In this document: piece by piece, positions 18,083-26,114 of the stretch
How positions within the stretch are numbered: the stretch's first letter is position 1
Layout of the letters: every line of letters begins with the position of its first letter
Assembly (NCBI RefSeq): GCF_017355525.1
Contig: NZ_CP067395.1
Coordinates: 2,914,001 to 2,978,000 of the forward strand
Direction of reading: 5' to 3'
Source of the DNA: Lysobacter enzymogenes
GTDB taxonomy: Bacteria > Pseudomonadota > Gammaproteobacteria > Xanthomonadales > Xanthomonadaceae
DNA length: 64,000 bases
The notes under the pieces: generated by a model
The model's input: the letters and a program-made list of their open reading frames with translations, nothing else
Told to the model about the DNA's origin: nothing
The model's database searches: none
Made by a program: the position numbers and the translations under genes

Positions 18083-18110
18083 GCGAAGGCCGGGTTTCCC
18101 CGGCCTTCGC
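18083..18110 (-). terminator. Terminator hairpin of the entericidin gene
   Basis: A 12-bp perfect stem (18083-18094 with 18099-18110), loop TTTC, lies 39 nt after the entericidin stop. The sequence is similar in composition to the CsbD terminator (GAAGGCCGGG against AAAGGCCGGG). Confidence 0.65.
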
Positions 18111-18148
18111 GGCGTATCGCGTGAATGCGGCTCAGGCGCCGACCGGCA

Positions 18149-18298
18149 TCACTTGCCGTCGCGCACTTCCTCGGCCTTCTGCTCGACCTTCTCGCCGGCC
18201 TTCTTCACGTCCTTGCCTGCGCCGGCGACGGTGTTGCACGCGGTCAGGGTTCCCAGCGAAAACAGGGCCAGCAGCAACAGGGCGGTCAAACGCTTCAT
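18149..18298 (-). CDS. Entericidin A/B-family small lipoprotein
   Basis: A 49-residue precursor with a signal peptide ending in the lipobox 'GTLTAC', followed by 'NTVAGAGKDVKKAGEKVEQK', the typical entericidin amphipathic helix. Entericidins are small lipoproteins tied to stationary-phase lysis and envelope stress; here it is simply a recognisable family member. AGGAG precedes the start by 7 nt. It has its own terminator. Confidence 0.85.
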   Translation of the reverse strand: MKRLTALLLLALFSLGTLTACNTVAGAGKDVKKAGEKVEQKAEEVRDGK

Positions 18299-18497
18299 GG
18301 GAATCTCCTCGTTTCGTCGTTGCGGGTCGTGGTTGCGGCCGCGCCGTGGGTCGCGTCCTGGGTCGGGATAAAACGCGAGCGAATGTGAAGCCGGCGTGCA
18401 GCGGCATCGGCCCGCACTGCGAAACAAGGCCTTACGCGCGCCGCGGCGGCGGCCGGCGTCAGCCGCGATTCATTCGCGGCCGCGCCGCCGCCGCGCC

Positions 18498-19421
18498 TCA
18501 GTCGCGCATCAGGGTCGACTTGCCGAACAGGCTCTCGACCAGATTCACCGCGAGCTTGGCGGTGCGGTTGCGTTTGTCCAGGATCGGATTGAGTTCGACG
18601 ATGTCGAGCGAGGCCAGCCGGCCGCTGTCGGCGATCATCTCCATCACCAACTGCGCTTCGCGATAGTTCGGGCCGCCCGGCACCGTGGTGCCGACGCCCG
18701 GCGCGATGCTCGGGTCGAGGAAATCGACGTCGAAGCTGACGTGCAGATGGGTGTTCTCGTCGAGGCCTTCGAGCGCTTCCTCCATGACCCGGCGCATGCC
18801 GATCTCATCGATGTAGCGCATGTCGTACACGTCGAGCCCGTGCTGCTTGATCAACTGCTTCTCGCCCGGATCGACCGAGCGGATGCCGATCTGGCGGATC
18901 TCGTCGGCGCGCATCGCCGGCGCGTCGCCGCCGAGCTGGGTCAGCTCGTCCGGGCCGATGCCGCACAGGCACGACACCGGCATGCCGTGGATGTTGCCCG
19001 ACGGCGTCACCTGGCTGGTGTTGAAGTCGGCGTGCGCGTCGAGCCACAGCACGCGCAATTGCTTGCCCGTGTCGCGGCAATGGCGCGCGACCGCGGTGAT
19101 CGAACCCAGGCCGAGGCAGTGATCGCCGCCGAGCAGGATCGGTAACCGGCCGACGCGCAGTTCCGCGCCGACCGCGTCCATCACCGCGCGGTTCCACGCC
19201 ACCACTTCGGCCAGATGGCGATAACCGGCGACCGGCTTTTGCCAGGGATTGCGCGGGCCGTCGAGATTGCCGCGGTCGACCACGTCGACGCCGCGCGCGA
19301 CCAGCGCCTCGCCGAGACCGGCGATGCGCAACGCTTCCGGCCCCAGCCGCGCGCCGCGATGGCCGGCACCGACGTCGGTGGGCGCGCCGATCAGCGAAAC
19401 CGGGGGATAAGTGCGACTCAT
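18498..19421 (-). CDS. rocF: Arginase
   Basis: Hydrolyses arginine to ornithine and urea with a binuclear Mn centre. The 307-residue protein has all three ureohydrolase signatures: 'LLGGDHCLGLGS' (98-101 GGDH), 'WLDAHADFN' (128-132) and 'SFDVDFLDP' (about 232-240). The start at 19421 has GAGGA 9 nt upstream. 'TVPGGPNYREA' fits arginase better than agmatinase, but formimidoylglutamase-like relatives cannot be fully excluded. It is monocistronic with about 300 nt of intergenic DNA upstream. Confidence 0.88.
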   Translation of the reverse strand: MSRTYPPVSLIGAPTDVGAGHRGARLGPEALRIAGLGEALVARGVDVVDRGNLDGPRNPWQKPVAGYRHLAEVVAWNRAVMDAVGAELRVGRLPILLGGDHCLGLGSITAVARHCRDTGKQLRVLWLDAHADFNTSQVTPSGNIHGMPVSCLCGIGPDELTQLGGDAPAMRADEIRQIGIRSVDPGEKQLIKQHGLDVYDMRYIDEIGMRRVMEEALEGLDENTHLHVSFDVDFLDPSIAPGVGTTVPGGPNYREAQLVMEMIADSGRLASLDIVELNPILDKRNRTAKLAVNLVESLFGKSTLMRD

Positions 19422-19721
19422 GCGAATGTCCTCATCGCCGCACCGGAAAGCTCCACGGCGCGGCATCGTTAGGTGAACGCGCCAATGCCGGCGGCACCGC
19501 GCGATCGCCGCAACAGGGCCGTTGCGGCCGCCGACGATGCGGGCATTTTAGGGCGCCACCGCTAAGGTGGCTATCGGCGCGACAACACGGACCCAGGGCA
19601 CATCATCCGCCGAACCTCGCGCGGAATCCGACCAGCGGTCGGGCTCCGGCCCGGTTTCCGTTGCCCGCGATCGCCTGAGTTTGCTAATGATGGCGGCACA
19701 GCAGGATCCAAGGAGGGCCTT

Positions 19722-20336
19722 GTGCGGCTTGCCGAATCCCCATCCGCCGTACTGTTCGCCGCGCTGTGCGGCTGCGCCTTGAGCGCCTGCGCGAGCGCCC
19801 CATCCCCTTCGACACCGACGCCGGCCAAGGAGAGCGCCGCCATGTCCCAGTCGTCCGCACCGTCCGACCGCATTCCCGACGCCGAACAAATCGGCACGCG
19901 CTTCCTGCAACTGCTGGGCGGGCTCCACCGCCGCGACGACCTGAGCCTGGCCCGGCTCGAACAGGCGACCGGCGTCGCCCTCAAGCCGGGCGGCGGCGGC
20001 CCGTTCTACACCCGCGACCTGCAAGCGGGTTGGTACTACCTGTTGAACTACGTCGAGGGGTCCGGCGCGGTCAAGCGCGGCGTCGGCCTGGAATTCGGCC
20101 ATCGCGGCGATGCGCCGGCCGATCCGCGGCCGATCTGTTCGCTGAGCTTCCAGGACTATCACCAGCGCTTGCGCGCGCTGGGCTTCAGCGACGAACCCAA
20201 CTACGGCGAGATCGGCCAGTTGATCGACTGGCGTTACCGCAAGGGCGATCTGACGGTCGCGGTGGTGCCGTGGCCGCAGGATCCTGCGGACGCGAAGGCG
20301 CCGGTCTGCGTGAAATCGATCGCCACGCTCAATTGA
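19722..20336 (+). CDS. Putative immunity lipoprotein for the adjacent T4SS effector (X-Tfi-like)
   Basis: A 204-residue lipoprotein precursor with a GTG start preceded by a strong AGGAGGG (19711-19717). It has a signal peptide with lipobox 'LSAC' (Cys23), a short linker, and a globular domain of about 160 residues ('YYLLNYVEGSGAVKRGVGLE', 'VCVKSIATLN'). It lies 16 nt upstream of a gene with an XVIPCD-like tail and HExxH toxin motif, the standard layout of Xanthomonas X-Tfi/X-Tfe pairs, where the lipoprotein protects the periplasm of the producer. The assignment rests on position and export signal; no sequence match to a known immunity family is claimed. Confidence 0.62.
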   Translation: MRLAESPSAVLFAALCGCALSACASAPSPSTPTPAKESAAMSQSSAPSDRIPDAEQIGTRFLQLLGGLHRRDDLSLARLEQATGVALKPGGGGPFYTRDLQAGWYYLLNYVEGSGAVKRGVGLEFGHRGDAPADPRPICSLSFQDYHQRLRALGFSDEPNYGEIGQLIDWRYRKGDLTVAVVPWPQDPADAKAPVCVKSIATLN

Positions 20337-20352
20337 GCAAGGAAGCCCGGCC

Positions 20353-22104
20353 ATGCCCATCGAGCCCAACACCGAACTCAACGCGGCGCTGACCAGTTTC
20401 GAAAAGCAGCCCGGCGTCACCGCGCAGCAGGTCGCGCAATTGCGCCACGCGCTGGCGTCCGATCCCGGCATGCTGCGCGACCTGAACCAGGAAGCCACCG
20501 CGGGGCAGTTGCGCGGCTTCGCGGTGCAGCCGGCCGCGACGACACCGCCCAGCCTGGTCGGCAGCTACGACCTGAGCACCGGCGTCGTCACCTTGCCCGC
20601 GGCGAGTTTTCAGGCGACCGGCACCACCTCCAGCGCCGACCTGCGCGCGGTGGTCCAGGTGCAGGAAATGTCGGTGCGTTTCGGCAACAGCCGGTTCCAG
20701 GACCCCAATAACGCCGCGGCGACCCTGCCCGTCACCCAGGACATGATCGACAACCTGCAGGGCGCCATCAACGGCTCGCCGGTGCTGGCGCGCGAGGTGA
20801 AGAAAGCCGCGACCACGGCCGATCCCGGCGACACCCAAACGCCGCACCGCAACCATCTGGAGAACTTCGGCTTCGTCTCCGGAATGAGCGCCGGCGGCGC
20901 CTATTACGGCGGGGACAAGACCATGCGCCTGCCCGCGGCGCGCCTGCAGACGCCGAACTACGATCCGGTGGACATGACCTTCGTGCTCGGGCACGAAATC
21001 GAACACGGCTTCAACCATCCGACCACCCGCGCCGCCACCCAGACGCTGCGCACCGGCGCTGCGGCCATCGCCGCGCAACCCGGCGCGACGCACGACTACA
21101 CCGGCACCATCGGCGCTTATCTGGAATCCAGCCGCAAGGACGAGGCCGAAGCCGAAATCGCGGGTTGGAACGCCGCGCTGAGCCGGCTGCAGCAGACCAA
21201 TCCGGCCGCCAACCAGACCGACATGCTCAACACCAACAACTCGCGCATGCGCGATTTCGTCCAGCGCGATCCGACCAGCGGCGCGGTGGTTCCGCTGCCC
21301 GCGCCGGCCGGAAAGCAGCCGCTGAGTTTCAACGCCGACGGCTCGCTCAACCCCACGCCCGACAATGTCGCGGCAATGGGGCGGCAGTACTTCGACCGTC
21401 CGCCGAATCCGGCGCCCGCCGTCGACCGTCCGCTCGGCGTGGGCGAGCGCGGATCCTCGGATTACTCCAACTATTACGGCACGTTCGCCATCGAAACCGC
21501 GATCGGCGCCGAGCGCGCGCATGCCCAGACCCATTCGGGCAGCGTGCATCCGGGCGTGACCCATCGCATGACCATCAACATGGGCAGCCTGCGCTTGAAC
21601 GAAAACCTGCTCGAACGCGAAGGCATCGACATCCGGATCAATCCGGGCACGCCGCAACCGTATTACGACAGCGGCCAAACGCCGCCGGCGCTGCATCATT
21701 TCGATCACACCCAAAGCGGCGCCAACGACCACACCCACGTCCCCATCGCCGGCACGCCGCCCGCACCGTCGGCGCTGGAGCGGCTGTCGCCGAACGACCG
21801 GGCGATGTTCGAGCGCTTACGCGAGCAGGCGCCGGCGCATCTGCCCGAGGACGTGCTCGGGCGCGCGCTGGCGGCGACCAAGGCGGCCGGCATCGAGCGG
21901 CCGGATCAGATCGCCTCGGCACGGCTCAGCGGAGAGCGCCTGTGGGTCGAGGGCACTACACCGGGCTTCCATGCCGCGGTGGAAGTCTCCGGCAATGGCC
22001 CGGGGCTGCGGGAGCTCGCGCAAACGCCGCAACCGGCGCAGGCGCAGCAGGAACAGCAGTCCCAGCAGGAACAGGTCAAAGCGACGGCGCCGCGCGCGCA
22101 TTAG
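20353..22104 (+). CDS. Putative type IV secretion antibacterial effector (X-Tfe): HExxH metallopeptidase-like domain with XVIPCD
   Basis: A 583-residue protein without a signal peptide. Helical N-terminus (1-60); central region with a zincin motif HEIEH at 214-218 ('FVLGHEIEHGFNHP') and a downstream acidic helix 'KDEAEAEIAGW' (about 262-272) that could give the third zinc ligand. Further His-rich segments lie at 390-460. The C-terminal 105 residues ('LSPNDRAMFERLREQAP', 'RLSGERLWVEGTTPG', 'HAAVEVS') follow the XVIPCD pattern recognised by the VirD4 coupling protein of Xanthomonadaceae T4SS, ending in a Gln-rich tail. AAGGAAG precedes the ATG. It is likely injected into rival bacteria; the target bond is unknown. 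Confidence 0.7.
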   Translation: MPIEPNTELNAALTSFEKQPGVTAQQVAQLRHALASDPGMLRDLNQEATAGQLRGFAVQPAATTPPSLVGSYDLSTGVVTLPAASFQATGTTSSADLRAVVQVQEMSVRFGNSRFQDPNNAAATLPVTQDMIDNLQGAINGSPVLAREVKKAATTADPGDTQTPHRNHLENFGFVSGMSAGGAYYGGDKTMRLPAARLQTPNYDPVDMTFVLGHEIEHGFNHPTTRAATQTLRTGAAAIAAQPGATHDYTGTIGAYLESSRKDEAEAEIAGWNAALSRLQQTNPAANQTDMLNTNNSRMRDFVQRDPTSGAVVPLPAPAGKQPLSFNADGSLNPTPDNVAAMGRQYFDRPPNPAPAVDRPLGVGERGSSDYSNYYGTFAIETAIGAERAHAQTHSGSVHPGVTHRMTINMGSLRLNENLLEREGIDIRINPGTPQPYYDSGQTPPALHHFDHTQSGANDHTHVPIAGTPPAPSALERLSPNDRAMFERLREQAPAHLPEDVLGRALAATKAAGIERPDQIASARLSGERLWVEGTTPGFHAAVEVSGNGPGLRELAQTPQPAQAQQEQQSQQEQVKATAPRAH

Positions 22105-22380
22105 CGCGCTGCGCGTCGGCTGTCGCGGGGCGACAAGGCCGTATCCGGAAACGTGCGGTGCGTGGATCGATCGATACCGAGCGACGACCATGCGCAAGAT
22201 TGCGGACGACGCCAGGCCGCGTTTCGATGCAGCGGTGGGTCGCAGCGATGCCGGCCTTCTGCGGGCGGGTGAGTTCGTCGATGCGGTGTGCGCGGGGATC
22301 GGCGCGGTTGCGGCGGGGGGCCGGAACGAGGGCGGCCTTCGGATGAGGCGGCCGGGCGGTTGCGTTGTCTCGGTTTCACG

Positions 22381-22456
22381 TGGTGCCGCTTGTCCGAATC
22401 GAACGGACGACCGCTCGCTTACAAGGCGAGTGCTCTACCAACTGAGCTAAAGCGGC
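22381..22456 (-). tRNA. tRNA-Thr (anticodon TGT)
   Basis: A complete cloverleaf on the minus strand. The acceptor GCCGCTT pairs with AAGCGGC, the D arm is AGCTCAGTTGGTAGAGC, and the anticodon loop CTTGTAA is closed by CTCGC/GCGAG, giving anticodon TGT (Thr). The T arm contains GTTCGATTC. CCA is encoded in the DNA (22381-22383). About 280 nt between the effector gene and this tRNA show no gene. Confidence 0.95.
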
Positions 22457-22539
22457 AACGAAACGCGAGCCGGCACGGCCGGCCGGGGCATTCTATCGCG
22501 CCGGCGCGCCCGGCGGACAAGCGCGGCCGGCGCCCGCCT

Positions 22540-23376
22540 TCAGCGGACCTTGTCGCAGGAAATGCCGCGCCAGCGCTGCGCGCCGGCGGCCACGCGCAGG
22601 GCTTCGCCCTTGGCGCCGACGCTGGCGGCGTCCAGCCACACCTGGCCGCTGCTCTCGCCGAGCGCCTCGACCTTGACCGCGAACCCCTTGGCGGCCAGTT
22701 CGTCGCCGCGCCGGCGCGCGGACTCCTCGCTGCGGAAACGGCCCAGGGCGATGGCATTGGCTTCGGCGCCGCTCATCACGAACAGATCGCTGAAGCCGGC
22801 CGCACGGATGCGCTGCGCGGCGGCCTGCGCGGCCTCGGAGTTCGCGGCCGGCAAGTACACCCGCCAGCCGCGCGAGTTGCCGCCGCCGGCCAGGCTGCGG
22901 CTGGAGACTTTCTGCGTCAGCGGCGCCAGCTTCGCCCGCGCCGCGGAGGCGGCCGCGTCATCGGCGAACGGCCCGACGCTGAAACATTGCGGCGGCGTCG
23001 CCGGCGCGGGCGGCGGTGTGGCGGCCACGGCGGCGGCCGGTTCGGGCTTGGCTTCGCCGGGCTTGGTTTCGGCAAGCTTGGCGTCGTTGGGCTTGCTGTC
23101 GCTGGGCTTGCTGTCGCCGGCTTTGGTTTCGCCGGCCTTCGCTTCATCCGCCTTCGCTTCGAGCGGCTTCGCCTCGGCGGGCTTGAGCGCTTCGACCGGC
23201 CGGCTGGCGGCCGCAACCGGCGCGCCGCGCCGGCCTTCGTCGGCCAGTTGCAGCCGCGCCACGCCGAGCGGCAGTGTTTCTTCGGCCGGCGGCGGCGGCG
23301 CGGGACGCGCGATCCACCACGCGGCGACGCCGAGGTTCAGAGCGGTCAGCAGGACGATGAGGGCGCGAACGAGCAT
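22540..23376 (-). CDS. SPOR-domain membrane protein
   Basis: A 278-residue protein with an N-terminal membrane anchor (residues 4-22, 'RALIVLLTALNLGVAAWWI') and a periplasmic Lys/Ala/Glu-rich repeat linker of 'EAK/DSKP/ETKPGEAK' units (about 62-112). SPOR-like segments follow ('QCFSVGPFADDAAASAARAK', 'ANAIALGRFRSEESARRRGD'). SPOR domains bind glycan strands lacking stem peptides at division sites. It lies 22 nt after coaX and is the last gene of the plsY-birA-coaX operon. The low-complexity linker is probably a periplasmic spacer. Confidence 0.78.
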   Translation of the reverse strand: MLVRALIVLLTALNLGVAAWWIARPAPPPPAEETLPLGVARLQLADEGRRGAPVAAASRPVEALKPAEAKPLEAKADEAKAGETKAGDSKPSDSKPNDAKLAETKPGEAKPEPAAAVAATPPPAPATPPQCFSVGPFADDAAASAARAKLAPLTQKVSSRSLAGGGNSRGWRVYLPAANSEAAQAAAQRIRAAGFSDLFVMSGAEANAIALGRFRSEESARRRGDELAAKGFAVKVEALGESSGQVWLDAASVGAKGEALRVAAGAQRWRGISCDKVR

Positions 23377-23398
23377 GCGGGGATTCTAGCCTGCGCGG

Positions 23399-24157
23399 TC
23401 AGGATGAAGTTTCGACCGCCGCCCAGATCGCCAGCCCTTCCAGCACCAGCGACGGCGCGGCCTGCGCCATCGGCAACGCGGCCGCGAGCGCATCGCTGCC
23501 GCCGCCGTGCAACAGCAGCCGCGGCGTCGCGCCCAGGCGCTGCGCGGCGCGGGCGAGGCTGCGCTCGATCAGCGCGATCGCCGCGCCGTCGGCGCCGGAC
23601 GCGAGCGCGTCCTCGGTGTCGGCGGCGAAATCCAGGGCGCGTCCGCCGTGCTCGGGCAGTTGCGGCGCGCGCGCGTGCAGGGCTTCGCGCATCAGCGTCG
23701 GCGACGGCGCGATCAGGCCGCCGTGGTGCGATCCGTCGGCGTCGAGCAGGTCGATCGTCAGCGCGGTGCCGACGCCGCAGATCAGGCTCGCGCCGCGCGC
23801 CTGCGCATGAGCGCCGAGCAGGCCGAGGAAGCGGTCGACGCCGAACTTGCGCGGTTCGGCATAGGCGATGCGCACTTCGCCGAAACCGGGCGCGCGGAAA
23901 CGGGTCTGGGTGCGGGCGATGGAAATGCGGCCGCAGCGCGCGCTCAGCGCCTGCAACACCGCCATGCGCTGGGCCGGATGGGCGACGCTGGCCAGATAGG
24001 CCACGTCGATGCGCTCGCGCGGCAGGTGTTCGCTCAGCGCGGCGGCGATGTCTTCCTCGCGGTGCGGCAACGCCAGCGCCGCGCCGGGACGGCCGTCGGC
24101 ACGCAGCGGCGCGCACTTGAGCCGAGTGTTGCCCAGATCGAACAGCCAAGCGTTCAT
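23399..24157 (-). CDS. coaX: Type III pantothenate kinase
   Basis: Phosphorylates pantothenate, the first step of CoA synthesis, using ATP and a monovalent cation. The 252-residue product has the ASKHA-fold phosphate motif 'WLFDLGNTRLK' at the N-terminus, 'KFGVDRFLGLLGA' and 'LICGVGTALTIDLLD', matching the CoaX family. It overlaps the birA stop by 4 bp (ATGA). The BirA-CoaX neighbourhood is common in bacteria, where the two are sometimes fused. Confidence 0.92.
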   Translation of the reverse strand: MNAWLFDLGNTRLKCAPLRADGRPGAALALPHREEDIAAALSEHLPRERIDVAYLASVAHPAQRMAVLQALSARCGRISIARTQTRFRAPGFGEVRIAYAEPRKFGVDRFLGLLGAHAQARGASLICGVGTALTIDLLDADGSHHGGLIAPSPTLMREALHARAPQLPEHGGRALDFAADTEDALASGADGAAIALIERSLARAAQRLGATPRLLLHGGGSDALAAALPMAQAAPSLVLEGLAIWAAVETSS

Positions 24158-25149
24158 CGCGGCGCTCCGCCGCGGCGCACGCTGACTTCGCCGGCATGGA
24201 AGCGGCGCTCCTCGCCGTCGTCCAGGCGCACGCGCAGCGAGCCGTCGTCGGCCAGGCCGAGCGCGGTGCCGCGGTGCTCCGCGTCGTGGCCGAGCACGCC
24301 GACCGCTTGTCCGGCCAACGCGTCGAACGCGGCGTAACGATCGCGGAACGGCGCCAGGCCGTGCGCGTCGAATTCGTCCAGCGCCGGCAGCAGCGCGTCG
24401 AGCAGCGCGGCGACGACGTCGTTGCGCGCCAGCGGCCGCGCGCCGGCCAGCGCGGCCAGATCGCACCAGGGCTGATCGATCTGCGCCGCGGCCGCGGCCG
24501 GCATGCGCACGTTGAGGCCCAGGCCGATCACCGCGCGCGCCGGGCCCGCGTATTCGCCGCCGCCTTCGACCAACAGCCCGCCGAGCTTGCGCAGGCCGTC
24601 GCCGTCGAGCGCGACCAGATCGTTCGGCCACTTCAGCCGCACCGAATCGAACCCGAGCGCGTGCAGCGCTTCGGCCGCGGCGATGCCGGCGACCAGACTC
24701 AGGCCGCCCAGCCGCGCCAGCCCGCCGCCGAACGCGCGCGCCAGCGACAGATACAGGTGCGCGGCCAGCGGCGACGCCCAGACCCGGCCGCGACGGCCGC
24801 GGCCGCCGGTCTGGCGTTCGGCCAGCAGCACCGCGGCGCCGCGCGCCGGCGTGTGGCGGCGCAGCAGCTCGCTGTTGGTCGAATCGATGGTCCAGGCGAT
24901 GTCGAGCGAATCCAGGCGCGCGCGCGCCGTCGGCGCCAAGGCGGCTTGGATCGTTGCGGCGTCGAGCAAATCGAGCGGTTGCGACAAGGCATAGCCGCGC
25001 CCGGGCTTGGCTTCGATCGCCACGCCGGCTTCGCGCAACGCCTCGATGCGTTTCCATACCGCGGCGCGGGTCTGCCCCGCCGCCGCGGCGAGCGCATCGC
25101 CGGTGGCCGGGCCCGCGATCAGGCGTTGCAACAGCGCGCGGTCGTCCAT
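24154..25149 (-). CDS. birA: Bifunctional biotin-protein ligase / biotin operon repressor
   Basis: Attaches biotin to the acetyl-CoA carboxylase carrier protein and may repress biotin genes. The 331-residue product has an N-terminal winged-helix domain (about 1-60, 'QTRAAVWKRIEALREAGV'), then the ligase domain with 'STNSELLRRH', the biotinyl-AMP loop 'ERQTGGRGRRGRVW' and 'RLKWPNDLVAL', and a C-terminal SH3-like domain. The length fits the E. coli enzyme (321). It overlaps plsY by 1 nt and coaX by 4 bp. Confidence 0.93.
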   Translation of the reverse strand: MDDRALLQRLIAGPATGDALAAAAGQTRAAVWKRIEALREAGVAIEAKPGRGYALSQPLDLLDAATIQAALAPTARARLDSLDIAWTIDSTNSELLRRHTPARGAAVLLAERQTGGRGRRGRVWASPLAAHLYLSLARAFGGGLARLGGLSLVAGIAAAEALHALGFDSVRLKWPNDLVALDGDGLRKLGGLLVEGGGEYAGPARAVIGLGLNVRMPAAAAAQIDQPWCDLAALAGARPLARNDVVAALLDALLPALDEFDAHGLAPFRDRYAAFDALAGQAVGVLGHDAEHRGTALGLADDGSLRVRLDDGEERRFHAGEVSVRRGGAPR

Positions 25150-25826
25150 CAGCCCTTGCGCCAACGATGCAGCAGGCGCGCGCGGGCGAAGCGCGATTCG
25201 GTGCCGGCGCGCAGCCGCGCCAGATTGCCGCGATGGGTGAACGCCACCAGCGCCGCCGCGGCCACGCAGAACCACAGCCGCGGCGCGCCGGCGTCGCTCA
25301 GCCAGGCCAGCAACGGCAGGCACAGCGCGGCGACCACGCTGGCCAGGCCGACATAGCCGCTGACGACGAGGGTCGTACCCCACACCAGCAACAACACCGG
25401 AATCGCGAACGGCCACAACACCGCGAGCCCGCCGACCACGGTCGCCACGCCCTTGCCGCCGCGGAAGCCGTGCCACAGCGGCCAGACGTGCCCGAGCACC
25501 GCCGCGAACGCGGCCAGATAGCCGTGCGCGGTCACCGACAGCCCGTCGCCGAGCGGCGCGTACCGCAGCGCCAGCCATGCGGCCAGCGCGCCCTTGCCGA
25601 TATCGATGGCGACCACGCCGAGGGCGAAGCGCAGGCCTTGCGTGCGCAGCGCATTGGTGCCGCCGGCGTTGCCGCTGCCTTGAGTGCGGATGTCGACGCC
25701 GCGCAGCTTGCCGAGCGTCAGGCTGCCGGACACCGAACCGATCGCGTACGCCGCGGCCAGCAGCGCCAGCGAGCGCGGCTCCGGGACGGCGAGGGACAGG
25801 GTCGGCGCGAGGGCGGAAAACGGCAT
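25149..25826 (-). CDS. plsY: Glycerol-3-phosphate acyltransferase PlsY
   Basis: Transfers the acyl group from acyl-phosphate to glycerol-3-phosphate, the first step of phospholipid synthesis, at the inner membrane. The 225-residue protein has five to six membrane segments and the conserved motifs 'GSGNAGGTNALR' and 'HGFRGGKGVATVVGG'. It is the first gene of the plsY-birA-coaX-SPOR operon. The neighbouring DhaL-DegV gene could supply acyl-phosphate, the PlsY substrate, if it works as a fatty acid kinase; that link is inference. Confidence 0.92.
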   Translation of the reverse strand: MPFSALAPTLSLAVPEPRSLALLAAAYAIGSVSGSLTLGKLRGVDIRTQGSGNAGGTNALRTQGLRFALGVVAIDIGKGALAAWLALRYAPLGDGLSVTAHGYLAAFAAVLGHVWPLWHGFRGGKGVATVVGGLAVLWPFAIPVLLLVWGTTLVVSGYVGLASVVAALCLPLLAWLSDAGAPRLWFCVAAAALVAFTHRGNLARLRAGTESRFARARLLHRWRKG

Positions 25827-25883
25827 GGCGCGGATTATGCGGGAGGCGGCGGGATTTTCGCTGCGGGCGCGACGCGACTGACT

Positions 25884-26079
25884 GTTGTGGGAGCGCGCTT
25901 TTGTGAGGGCGCCCTATTGTGAGGGCGCCCTATAGCGAGAGCCGGCTTTTGCGAGAGCCGCCTCTTTGTGGGCGGCCGCTTTTGTGGGAGGGTCTTCAGG
26001 CCCGACGCTTTCCGGTCGATTCGCCGCGATCCGGCACAACAGCGTCGGGCCTGAAGGCCCTCCCGCAAAAGCCCGGCCA
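25884..26079. repeat. REP-like element, family B, with degenerate tandem units
   Basis: A block of short units based on TTGTGGGAG: TTGTGAGGGCGCCCTAT occurs twice in tandem (about 25900-25933), then GCGAGAGCC twice, then a full inverted pair (TCTTCAGGCCCGACGCTTT near 25992 facing AGCGTCGGGCCTGAAGGCCC at 26041). It is the most elaborate copy in the window and lies between plsY and the DhaL-DegV gene. Confidence 0.65.
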
Positions 26080-26114
26080 CAGCAATGCTCCCTCGAACGC
26101 CGCAGCCCGCGACC

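Noticed and set aside
22105-22380. Integration site next to tRNA-Thr
   Set aside because: No integrase gene, no direct repeat of the tRNA 3' end and no change in composition were seen on either side.
25900-26079. CRISPR array
   Set aside because: The repeats are short, irregular and adjacent, with no spacers of constant size and no cas genes.
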